Assembly (NCBI RefSeq): GCF_030915385.1
Contig: NZ_CP133268.1
Coordinates: 4,314,001-4,378,000, forward strand
DNA length: 64,000 nucleotides
Reading direction: 5' to 3'
From: Neobacillus sp. PS3-12
GTDB taxonomy: Bacteria; Bacillota; Bacilli; Bacillales; Cytobacillaceae
Below, piece by piece: positions 27,745 through 35,675 of the stretch. Below the pieces are notes generated by a model. That model worked only from the letters and a program-made list of their open reading frames with translations. It was not told the DNA's origin and did not search any database. Positions within the stretch are counted from its first letter, which is position 1, and each line of letters starts with the position of its first letter. The position numbers were made by a program, and so were the translations under genes.

Positions 27745-28740
27745 ATGAAGATCATCGCAATAGTTGTTTTTTTCTTATTAGGTTTATTAATTACTTTCAA
27801 TGAATCAGCCGTAAGTACATATGTGCATTTGATAAAAAATCACTATTCACTCCCAGCCGCCAAACAAACTGATTCTCTGTATCAGAAAATAAGTAAAGAA
27901 GCATCAAAATATGAAATAAAGCCACAGGATGCTACAATAGATAGAGTATGGAAAAAGATTCCGGGATATAACGGCCTGAAGGTTGATATTTCTGCCTCCT
28001 ATAAAAAAATGAAAAAGGCAGGAAAGTTTGATGAAAAGAAATTAGTCTTTAAGCAAATTGAGCCTAGTGTACATCTAAAGGACTTACCCCCATCACCAAT
28101 CTACAAAGGTAATCCCGATAAACCTATGGTTAGCTTTATCATTAATGTTGCCTGGGGAAATGAATATTTACCTGAAATGCTCAAAACGCTTAAAAGACAC
28201 CACATTTCTGCCAGCTTTTTTCTAGAGGGAAATTGGGTGAAAAAAAATCCAGACTTGGCCAAGATGATCGTTGATGCTGGACATGAGGTTGGAAACCATT
28301 CCTACACACATCCTGACATGAAGCGATTATCAGCGGACCGGGCAAGATCAGAAATGATCAAAACCAATGAGGTTATTGAAGCAACTACCGGTAAAAAGAG
28401 TGTTTGGTTTGCTCCGCCCAGCGGCAGTTATCGCGATGAAACCGTTAAAGTCGCTGATGATTTAAAGATGGAAACAGTGATGTGGACCGTCGATACGGTC
28501 GATTGGCAAAAACCAACTCCCGATGTTTTAATTAATCGAGTCATAAGTAAAGTTGGAAACGGTTCATTAATTCTTATGCATCCTACTGAATCAACTGCTA
28601 AAGCCTTGGATTGATTAATCACGTTAATAGAGAAAAAGAATTTAACCATCGGGACAGTTACTGAATTAATGGATGAAAAAAGAATCATGATAGAAAATGA
28701 GAAACTTTTGCAACATAAAGGAAACACTAACACTAACTAA
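27745..28740 (+). CDS. ylxY: YlxY polysaccharide deacetylase family protein (in-frame TGA)
   Basis: A NodB-homology deacetylase with an N-terminal signal-anchor helix (residues 1-18) and an extracellular domain. The metal-binding His pair lies in HEVGNHSYTHPDMKRL. The domain contains SFFLEGNWVKKNP and WFAPPSGSYRDET, but the first motif reads SFIINVAWGN where active enzymes have TFDDGP, so the catalytic Asp appears lost, as in some sporulation-linked relatives. The frame stops at TGA 28612-28614 but continues in the same frame for 41 codons (LITLIEKKNLTIGTVTEL), matching the normal C-terminus. This is a nonsense substitution or an error, not a frameshift. Confidence 0.85.
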
Positions 28741-28787
28741 CAAACAGAATTGATTGTAACTTGTTGTTGATGAACAGGAGGAATTCG

Positions 28788-30026
28788 ATGATAAAAAAAT
28801 ATACCTGCCAAAATGGAGTTAGAATTGTACTTGAACAGATCCCAACCGTTCGATCTGTCGCAATCGGCGTATGGATCGGAACAGGATCGAGGGACGAAAA
28901 TCCACAAAATAACGGGATATCTCACTTTTTGGAGCATATGTTTTTCAAAGGTACAAAGACGAGATCAGCAAGGGAAATAGCGGAGTCATTCGATAGTATT
29001 GGCGGGCAGGTTAATGCATTTACCTCAAAAGAGTATACATGCTACTACGCTAAAGTGCTGGATACACATGCCGATTATGCTTTAGAGGTTTTAGCTGATA
29101 TGTTTTTTAATTCTACCTTTGATGATGAAGAACTAAAAAAAGAACGTAATGTTATTGTAGAAGAAATCAAAATGTATGAAGACACCCCAGATGATATTGT
29201 TCACGACCTGCTAAGCAAGGCCGTTTATGAAAATCATCCATTAGGATATCCGATCCTAGGGACAGAAGAGACGTTAAATACGTTTAATTCTGAAACCTTA
29301 AAAAGTTATATAAAGGAAAGATATACGCCTGAAAATGTTGTTATTTCAATTGCTGGCAATATCCCAGAAACCTTTATTGGCGAAGTCGAAAAATATTTTG
29401 GAAAATATGAAGGCGGGAAAAGAACAGAGACGGAGATGAAGTCTTCATTTCACTCCAATCGAATCTCGCGTAAGAAAGATACAGAACAGGCTCATTTGTG
29501 TATTGGATATAATGGTCTAAAAGTAGGACATGAGGATATTTACACATTGATCATTCTTAATAATGTTTTGGGTGGAAGTATGAGCAGCCGACTATTTCAG
29601 GAAGTTCGTGAACAGCGCGGTTTAGCATATTCGGTGTTTTCTTATCATTCTGCTTATCAAGATAGCGGTATTGTGACCATTTATGGAGGTACAGGAGCTA
29701 AGCAGCTTGATGTGTTATATGAAACCATTCAAGAAACCTTAGATAAATTAAAGGCTGAAGGTATAACCGACAAAGAGCTTAAAAATAGTAAGGAACAATT
29801 AAAGGGCAGTTTGATGCTAGGCTTGGAGAGCACAAATAGCCGAATGAGCCGTAATGGAAAAAATGAATTGCTATTAAAACGTCACCGTTCTTTAGATGAA
29901 ATAATCGAGCAAATTGACGGTGTAACAATGCAGGGTGTTAACAGTATGGCTAATTCAATCTTTACCGATAAATACTCACTTTCATTAATAAGCCCTGAAG
30001 GAGAATTTCCGAAGGGACTCATTTAA
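28788..30026 (+). CDS. mlpA: M16-family zinc peptidase MlpA (YmxG)
   Basis: A 412-residue mitochondrial processing peptidase-like protein. The inverted zinc motif HFLEH is present in ISHFLEHMFFKGTK, and the distal Glu lies in ERNVIVEEIKMYED. The C-terminal half contains the RGLAYSVFSYHS block typical of the family. ATG 28788 follows GGAGG; an in-frame upstream TTG has no ribosome site. It is encoded downstream of ylxY as in B. subtilis, where it influences extracellular protease production. Confidence 0.95.
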   Translation: MIKKYTCQNGVRIVLEQIPTVRSVAIGVWIGTGSRDENPQNNGISHFLEHMFFKGTKTRSAREIAESFDSIGGQVNAFTSKEYTCYYAKVLDTHADYALEVLADMFFNSTFDDEELKKERNVIVEEIKMYEDTPDDIVHDLLSKAVYENHPLGYPILGTEETLNTFNSETLKSYIKERYTPENVVISIAGNIPETFIGEVEKYFGKYEGGKRTETEMKSSFHSNRISRKKDTEQAHLCIGYNGLKVGHEDIYTLIILNNVLGGSMSSRLFQEVREQRGLAYSVFSYHSAYQDSGIVTIYGGTGAKQLDVLYETIQETLDKLKAEGITDKELKNSKEQLKGSLMLGLESTNSRMSRNGKNELLLKRHRSLDEIIEQIDGVTMQGVNSMANSIFTDKYSLSLISPEGEFPKGLI

Positions 30027-30062
30027 AAAAACAGTTCGGCGTTTAATGCCGAGCTGTTTTTT
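30027..30062 (+). terminator. Intrinsic terminator after mlpA
   Basis: ACAGTTCGGC (30031-30040) pairs with GCCGAGCTGT (30048-30057), with one G-U pair, and a T-run follows. Confidence 0.88.
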
Positions 30063-30123
30063 ACTTCTAATTTTAGAGGCAAGCTTATACACTAGTACAA
30101 ATAGTTGAAAGGAGCATACCTAA

Positions 30124-30363
30124 ATGAGATTGAGTGAGTTAAGTGGCAAGGAAATTGTGGATGTAAAAAAGGCAGAACGTTTAGGAGTATTAGGACAAAC
30201 CGATCTTGAAATAAATGAAGCAACAGGACAAATTCAAGCATTGTTAATTCCATCTACAAAGTGGTTTGGCCTGCGAAAACAAGGGCAAGAAATTCGCGTC
30301 CCATGGCAGCATATCAAAAAAATTGGCACTGATATGATCATTATTGATATCCCCGAGGAGTAA
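30124..30363 (+). CDS. ymxH: YmxH, PRC-barrel sporulation protein (YlmC family)
   Basis: A 79-residue PRC-barrel protein, starting MRLSELSGKEIVDVKKAERL and containing ALLIPSTKWFGLRKQGQEI. It is a paralog of YlmC, widespread in endospore formers. GAAAGGAG lies upstream of ATG 30124. It stands alone between two terminators and precedes the dipicolinate synthase genes. Its molecular function is not known. Confidence 0.9.
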   Translation: MRLSELSGKEIVDVKKAERLGVLGQTDLEINEATGQIQALLIPSTKWFGLRKQGQEIRVPWQHIKKIGTDMIIIDIPEE

Positions 30364-30392
30364 TTTTCATTTCATGATACGACCTATGAAAA
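30363..30392. repeat. Inverted repeat after ymxH
   Basis: ATTTTCAT and ATGAAAAT form a perfect 8-bp stem with a 14-base loop just after the ymxH stop, upstream of the main terminator. Confidence 0.45.
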
Positions 30393-30406
30393 TAAAGATA
30401 TCTAAA

Positions 30407-30440
30407 AACCCAAGCAAACCTATCTTGCTTGGGCTTTTTT
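30407..30440 (+). terminator. Intrinsic terminator after ymxH
   Basis: CCCAAGCAA (30409-30417) pairs with TTGCTTGGG (30425-30433), followed by CTTTTTT. Confidence 0.9.
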
Positions 30441-30463
30441 ATTTTATCCAGATTGAATTACTC

Positions 30464-30491
30464 ACCGATTAGCGGGCATCTACATAAGATG
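30464..30491 (+). promoter_or_regulatory. Possible sigma-K promoter for dpaAB
   Basis: An AC at 30464-30465 lies 17 bases before CATAAGATG (30483-30491), resembling the sigma-K pattern AC-N16/17-CATAnnnTA with one mismatch at the end. In B. subtilis spoVF (dpaAB) is transcribed by sigma-K in the mother cell. Confidence 0.4.
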
Positions 30492-30550
30492 GTGAAGTGA
30501 AAAGAAGAAAAAATTCATGGTGATTTTAATAAAAGAAGGTGAATGTTTTC

Positions 30551-31453
30551 ATGCTGACAGGGATGCAGATAGCCGTGATTGGTGGAGATGCCAGACAGCT
30601 GGAAATTATCCGAAAGCTGACCGAATTAGACGCCAAATTATCTTTAATTGGATTCGAACAGCTCGATCATGCCTTTACAGGTGCGGTCAAGGAGAAAATC
30701 GACGAGGTCGATTATACAAATATGGATGCCTTTATTTTACCTGTAGCTGGAACCAATTTGGAAGGATACGTGGAAACCATTTTCTCCAATGAAAAAGTCT
30801 TGTTAACAGAAGAAATCCTTTCAAAAACTCCAGAGCATTGCACCGTTTATTCAGGTATCAGTAATGCCTATTTAAATGGGATTACTGAAAAGGCAAATAG
30901 AAACTTAGTAAAGCTTTTTGAGCGGGACGATGTGGCAATCTATAATTCGATTCCAACCGTAGAAGGAACGATCATGATGGCCATTCAGCATACGGACTTT
31001 ACCATTCATGGCTCAAACGTTGTTGTTCTTGGTTTAGGGAGATGTGGAATGAGTGTTGCAAGGACGTTCCATGTTCTTGGAGCAAAGGTAAAGGTTGGAG
31101 CAAGAAAGAACGAACATCTCGCTAGAATAACAGAAATGGCATTAACCCCATTTCATTTAAATGACCTAAAAAATAAAGTACACGATACAGATATTTTAAT
31201 TAACACCATTCCATATCCGATTGTCAGTGCAGCCGTTATTTCAAAAATGCCCGCCCATACACTCATTATAGATATTGCCTCAAAACCAGGGGGTACAGAC
31301 TTTCGCTACGCCGAAAAACGAGGAATTAAAGCATTACTTGCCCCAAGTCTACCAGGGATTGTTGCACCGAAAACTGCAGGGCAAATCTTAGCTGATATTC
31401 TCGCACAACTTTTTCAGGAAGACCTAGCATTACGAAAGGAGAATTCGAAATGA
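30551..31453 (+). CDS. dpaA: Dipicolinate synthase subunit A
   Basis: With DpaB it oxidises dihydrodipicolinate to dipicolinic acid in the mother cell, the major spore core solute; 300 residues. A Rossmann nucleotide-binding motif VVLGLGRCGMSVARTF is central. Conserved blocks are IAVIGGDARQLEIIRKL, YNSIPTVEGTIMMAIQHTD and APSLPGIVAPKTAGQI. ATG 30551 is chosen, matching the family start MLTG and the AGAAGGTG site 10 bases upstream; GTG 30539 overlaps that site. The end overlaps dpaB by four bases. Confidence 0.96.
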   Translation: MLTGMQIAVIGGDARQLEIIRKLTELDAKLSLIGFEQLDHAFTGAVKEKIDEVDYTNMDAFILPVAGTNLEGYVETIFSNEKVLLTEEILSKTPEHCTVYSGISNAYLNGITEKANRNLVKLFERDDVAIYNSIPTVEGTIMMAIQHTDFTIHGSNVVVLGLGRCGMSVARTFHVLGAKVKVGARKNEHLARITEMALTPFHLNDLKNKVHDTDILINTIPYPIVSAAVISKMPAHTLIIDIASKPGGTDFRYAEKRGIKALLAPSLPGIVAPKTAGQILADILAQLFQEDLALRKENSK

Positions 31454-32043
31454 GTTTAAAAGGGAAGAGAATTGGCTTTGGTTTAACAGGTTCCCATTGT
31501 ACCTATGATGCAGTATTTCCGGAAATTGAAAAATTGGTTCAATCTGGAGCAGAAGTGATGCCAGTTGTAACCTTTACCGTTAAAAGTACAGAAACCAGAT
31601 TTGGTAAAGGGGAAGATTGGATAACCAGAATAGAAGAATTAACTGGAAATAAGGTTATTGATTCGATTGTAGCAGCCGAACCACTTGGACCAAAACTTCC
31701 ACTAGATTGCATGGTAATTGCTCCGTTAACCGGCAATTCGATGAGTAAATTTGCCAATGCGATGACAGACAGCCCTGTTCTAATGGCGGCTAAAGCTACA
31801 CTAAGAAATGGGAAACCAGTGGTCTTAGGGATCTCAACAAACGATGCCTTGGGATTAAATGGAGTAAATTTAATGAGATTGATGGCCACAAAGAATATTT
31901 ATTTTATTCCATTTGGTCAGGATGACCCCGTTAAAAAACCAAACTCAATGGTCGCAAGAATGACAATGCTGTATGACACAATTGAAAGTGCAATCAATGG
32001 AAACCAGCTTCAGCCTGTTCTAGTAGAAAGGTATCGTGACTAA
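31450..32043 (+). CDS. dpaB: Dipicolinate synthase subunit B
   Basis: A 197-residue flavoprotein-like subunit (SpoVFB). It begins LKGKRIGFGLTGSHCTYDAV and contains VIAPLTGNSMSKFANAMTD, typical of the flavin-containing HFCD fold. Its ATG overlaps the dpaA stop as ATGA, so the two subunits are coupled. Substrate is supplied by DapA and the DapG/Asd route encoded directly downstream. Confidence 0.96.
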   Translation: MSLKGKRIGFGLTGSHCTYDAVFPEIEKLVQSGAEVMPVVTFTVKSTETRFGKGEDWITRIEELTGNKVIDSIVAAEPLGPKLPLDCMVIAPLTGNSMSKFANAMTDSPVLMAAKATLRNGKPVVLGISTNDALGLNGVNLMRLMATKNIYFIPFGQDDPVKKPNSMVARMTMLYDTIESAINGNQLQPVLVERYRD

Positions 32044-32109
32044 TTTTTCCTTCACTCAAACACAGCAAAAAGGTTATTTCTTTTTGGGAATATGGTAAAA
32101 TGAATTATC

Positions 32110-32160
32110 ACATAATCATCCGCGAGCGGCTCGGCTTGTTTCGCGGATGTGGTGAAGTAA
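32110..32160 (+). other. Gap between dpaB and asd with a GC-rich hairpin
   Basis: The 216-base gap is non-coding. TCCGCGA and TCGCGGA (about 32118-32146) form a perfect 7-bp stem around a 15-base loop. No T-run follows, so it is not an obvious terminator; it may be a leader structure for asd. Confidence 0.4.
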
Positions 32161-32259
32161 CCGACAGATTTTTGTCATCGATTAAGTGAAAATTCCATTT
32201 CCTTATTTAGAGAGATGGCCGAAATCGAGAAATGTAGAGAGTGGAAGGGGCACTAGAAA

Positions 32260-33318
32260 ATGAGTCAACAAAATGGACTTCATGTTGCAGTTGTTGGAGC
32301 AACAGGAGCAGTAGGACAACAAATGATTGATACCTTAATCAAACGCGACTTTCCTTTCGCGAAATTAACCTTATTGTCATCTGCACGATCTGCAGGCAAA
32401 AAAGTAATGGTTAAAGGTCAAGAATATACTGTTGAGGAGGCAAAGCCGGAGAGCTTTGAAGGTGTAGACATTGCATTATTCTCAGCAGGCGGAAGTGTAT
32501 CAAAACAGTTTGCACCTGAAGCTGTTAAACGCGGTGCAGTGGTTGTTGATAATACCAGTGCATTTCGGATGGATCCAGATATCCCGTTGGTTGTTCCTGA
32601 AGTGAATGAGGACGACCTTCATAAACATAATGGCATTATTGCCAATCCAAATTGTTCTACGATTCAAATGGTCGTTGCACTAGAACCAGTTCGCCAAAAA
32701 TATGGTTTAAAGAAAGTCCTTGTTTCAACCTATCAGGCTGTGTCTGGTGCAGGAGCAGTAGCGATTCAAGAATTAAATGACCAAACAAAAGCAATTATTA
32801 ACGGGGAAAACTACGAACCTAAAGTTTTACCAGTAAAGAGTGCCGAAAAGCATTATCAAATTGCTTTTAATGCAATCCCACAAATAGATGTGTTCCAGGA
32901 TAATGGTTTTACTTATGAAGAAATGAAAATGATTAATGAAACGAAAAAAATTATGCATTTACCAGACCTTTCTGTAGCTGCAACGTGTGTTCGCTTACCA
33001 GTTGCTGTTGGACACTCTGAATCTGTTTATTTTGAAGTGGAACAAGAAGGTGTACAGCCAAGCGAAATTAAATCATTGTTAAGTGATGCACCAGGTATTG
33101 TTCTTCAGGACGACCCAGAAAATCAAATCTATCCAATGCCAGCAAACTGTGTAGGCAGCAATGATGTTTTTGTTGGAAGAATTCGTAAAGACCTAGATGA
33201 GGACCTCGGCTTCCATATGTGGGTTGTTTCCGATAACCTTCTTAAAGGTGCTGCTTGGAATTCCGTTCAAATTGCTGAAAGTTTAATCAGATTAGGTCTG
33301 GTAAAAGCGAACCAATAG
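32260..33318 (+). CDS. asd: Aspartate-semialdehyde dehydrogenase
   Basis: Reduces aspartyl phosphate to aspartate semialdehyde, the branch point of lysine, threonine and methionine synthesis; 352 residues. NADP-binding VVGATGAVGQQM opens the protein, and the catalytic Cys lies in IANPNCSTIQMV. Other motifs are TYQAVSGAGAVAIQEL and the catalytic His in RLPVAVGHSESVYFE. GGAAGGGG precedes ATG 32260. It forms the asd-dapG-dapA set. Confidence 0.97.
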   Translation: MSQQNGLHVAVVGATGAVGQQMIDTLIKRDFPFAKLTLLSSARSAGKKVMVKGQEYTVEEAKPESFEGVDIALFSAGGSVSKQFAPEAVKRGAVVVDNTSAFRMDPDIPLVVPEVNEDDLHKHNGIIANPNCSTIQMVVALEPVRQKYGLKKVLVSTYQAVSGAGAVAIQELNDQTKAIINGENYEPKVLPVKSAEKHYQIAFNAIPQIDVFQDNGFTYEEMKMINETKKIMHLPDLSVAATCVRLPVAVGHSESVYFEVEQEGVQPSEIKSLLSDAPGIVLQDDPENQIYPMPANCVGSNDVFVGRIRKDLDEDLGFHMWVVSDNLLKGAAWNSVQIAESLIRLGLVKANQ

Positions 33319-33342
33319 TCATAAAGGCAGGTTTTTAGCTCC

Positions 33343-34581
33343 ATGAAAATTATTGTTCAAAAGTTCGGCGGAACATCTGTAAAGGATGAGGAAAGTAGGA
33401 AACATGCACAGCGTCATATAGAAAAAGCTCTTGCTGAGGGCTACAAAGTTGTCGTTGTTGTTTCCGCAATGGGCAGAAAAGGTGATCCATATGCAACAGA
33501 TACCCTTCTTTCGCTTATTGGTGGAAACTTAAGTAACATTTCCAAGCGGGAACAGGACTTATTATTATCCTGCGGAGAAATCATTTCTAGTATTGTTTTT
33601 ACCAATATGTTATTAGAGAACGGTATTCATGCCACGTCCTTAACTGGAGCACAGGCAGGGTTCCGAACGAACAATGATCACACCAATGCTAAAATTACTG
33701 AGATGAAATGTGAAAGACTTCTTCGTGAATTGGAGCAATCAGATGTAGTCGTTGTTGCTGGTTTTCAGGGTATGGCAAAAAATGGGGACGTTACAACCAT
33801 TGGACGTGGCGGCAGTGATACATCTGCTGCTGCACTTGGAGCTGCACTTAATGCGGAAATCATTGATATTTTTACCGATGTTGAAGGGATTATGACTGCT
33901 GACCCGCGTATCGCTGAAAATGCTCGACCGCTTTCAGTTGTTACGTATACAGAAGTGTGCAATATGGCCTATCAAGGAGCAAAAGTTATTCACCCAAGAG
34001 CAGTAGAAATAGCGATGCAGGCGAAAGTGCCAATCAGAATTCGTTCAACGTATTCTGATAAGCTTGGAACACTCGTAACATCTTCTTCAAAGGAAAATCG
34101 CGGCAGCGATATAAACGAACGCTTGGTTACCGGAATTGCGCATGTTTCCAATGTGACGCAAATTAAGGTTTTTGCGAAAAAAGAACAGTATAATTTGCAG
34201 TCTGAAGTATTTAAAGCAATGGCTAATGAAAATATAAGCGTTGATTTTATCAATATTTCGCCAAATGGTGTTGTCTATACAGTTACAGATGAAATGACAG
34301 ATCGTGCAATCAAAGTTTTAGCAGAACTTGGTCATGAACCTGCAGTGGAACGCAATTGTGCAAAGGTTTCCGTAGTAGGTGCAGGAATTGCTGGTGTTCC
34401 CGGCGTAACATCCAAAATTGTTACGGCCCTGTCTGATCAGGGAATCAGAATATTACAATCAGCCGATAGTCATACAACAATCTGGGTACTCGTTAAGCAA
34501 GAAGATTTAATCAAATCGGTAAATGCACTTCATGATGCCTTTCAATTAGAAGAAGAGACATTTGAATATGATCAAGAGTAG
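33343..34581 (+). CDS. dapG: Aspartokinase I (DAP-sensitive)
   Basis: Phosphorylates aspartate in the lysine/DAP branch; 412 residues. The kinase signature KIIVQKFGGTSVKDEESR is at the N-terminus and GRGGSDTSAAALGAAL in the core. Two ACT domains fill the C-terminal third (about 260-400). Gene order asd-dapG-dapA identifies it as the dapG isozyme, which is inhibited by meso-diaminopimelate in B. subtilis. That regulation is inferred from orthology. Confidence 0.95.
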   Translation: MKIIVQKFGGTSVKDEESRKHAQRHIEKALAEGYKVVVVVSAMGRKGDPYATDTLLSLIGGNLSNISKREQDLLLSCGEIISSIVFTNMLLENGIHATSLTGAQAGFRTNNDHTNAKITEMKCERLLRELEQSDVVVVAGFQGMAKNGDVTTIGRGGSDTSAAALGAALNAEIIDIFTDVEGIMTADPRIAENARPLSVVTYTEVCNMAYQGAKVIHPRAVEIAMQAKVPIRIRSTYSDKLGTLVTSSSKENRGSDINERLVTGIAHVSNVTQIKVFAKKEQYNLQSEVFKAMANENISVDFINISPNGVVYTVTDEMTDRAIKVLAELGHEPAVERNCAKVSVVGAGIAGVPGVTSKIVTALSDQGIRILQSADSHTTIWVLVKQEDLIKSVNALHDAFQLEEETFEYDQE

Positions 34582-34645
34582 GATAATAAATCATATTTAA
34601 AAAAAATGATTGGTTTTTTCGTATCAGGAAGGAAGGGGCATTTAT

Positions 34646-35518
34646 ATGGTTCATTTTGGGCGTGTAGCAACGGCTATGGTAACACCTTTTGATAATAAAG
34701 GGCACGTTGATTTTATTAAAACGACCAAACTTGTAAATTACTTAATTGACAATGGAACAGATTCACTAGTTGTTGCAGGAACAACTGGTGAATCACCAAC
34801 TTTATCAAAGGAAGAGAAGCTGGCATTATTCGAACATGTCGTAAAAGTAGTGGATAATAGAATTCCGGTGATTGCCGGAACTGGAAGTAATAACACTTAT
34901 GCATCTGTAGAGCTTACAAAGAAAGCCGAAGAAATTGGTGTAAATGGGATCATGGCTGTTGGTCCTTATTATAATAAGCCAAACCAAGAGGGCCTCTATC
35001 AGCATTTTAAAGCGATTGCGGAAAGTACAAAGCTTCCAGTCATGGTTTATAACATTCCTGGAAGATCCGCTGTAAACATCCATCCTGATACAATCATTAG
35101 GCTTGCAGCCATACCTAATATCGTTGCTGTAAAAGAGGCAAGCGGTGATTTAAACGCAATGACAAAGATTATCGCCAATACTCCAGAAGATTTTGTTTTG
35201 TATAGTGGTGATGATAGCATAGCCTTGCCGGTCCTTGCGATTGGCGGAGCTGGAGTTATATCGGTCGCTTCTCATGTCATTGGAAAAGAAATTCAAAACA
35301 TGGTTCAGTCTTTTCAAAATGGAAATACTGAAAGAGCAGCTAAAATCCATCAAACGTATTTACCAATTATGCAAGGGTTGTTTGCAGCGCCAAGTCCCGT
35401 ACCAGTAAAAACAGCTCTCCAGCTAAAAGGGCTGGATGTAGGAACGGTAAGGCTCCCACTTGTTCCACTTACCGAACAAGAACGAATTACGTTAGCGAAA
35501 CTTTTAGACATTCAATGA
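34646..35518 (+). CDS. dapA: 4-hydroxy-tetrahydrodipicolinate synthase
   Basis: Condenses pyruvate with aspartate semialdehyde; 290 residues. Signatures are GTTGESPTLSKEEK and YNIPGRSAVNIHPDT, and the Schiff-base Lys lies in VAVKEASGDLNAM. ATG 34646 follows GGAAGG and gives the family-typical VHFGRVATAMVTPFDNKG. It supplies both cell-wall DAP and, through DpaAB, spore dipicolinate. Confidence 0.97.
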   Translation: MVHFGRVATAMVTPFDNKGHVDFIKTTKLVNYLIDNGTDSLVVAGTTGESPTLSKEEKLALFEHVVKVVDNRIPVIAGTGSNNTYASVELTKKAEEIGVNGIMAVGPYYNKPNQEGLYQHFKAIAESTKLPVMVYNIPGRSAVNIHPDTIIRLAAIPNIVAVKEASGDLNAMTKIIANTPEDFVLYSGDDSIALPVLAIGGAGVISVASHVIGKEIQNMVQSFQNGNTERAAKIHQTYLPIMQGLFAAPSPVPVKTALQLKGLDVGTVRLPLVPLTEQERITLAKLLDIQ

Positions 35519-35527
35519 TCAGAAATG

Positions 35528-35561
35528 AGCCCAATCGAATGAAATTCGATTGGGCTTTTTT
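35528..35561 (+). terminator. Strong intrinsic terminator after dapA
   Basis: AGCCCAATCGAAT and ATTCGATTGGGCT are perfectly complementary around a GAA loop, and a T-run follows. Confidence 0.93.
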
Positions 35562-35592
35562 GGCTATTTACCAATGAACGGTTTGAATTTGG

Positions 35593-35622
35593 TTGTAATA
35601 AATTTCAAATATCAAGTATAAT
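35593..35622 (+). promoter_or_regulatory. Sigma-A-type promoter for rnjB
   Basis: TTGTAA (35593-35598) and a perfect TATAAT (35617-35622) are 18 bases apart, about 54 bases before rnjB. Confidence 0.6.
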
Positions 35623-35675
35623 AAGCGTAACTGATCTAAGGTCGGCCTAACATCGAAACAGGAGGTTCAACACAA

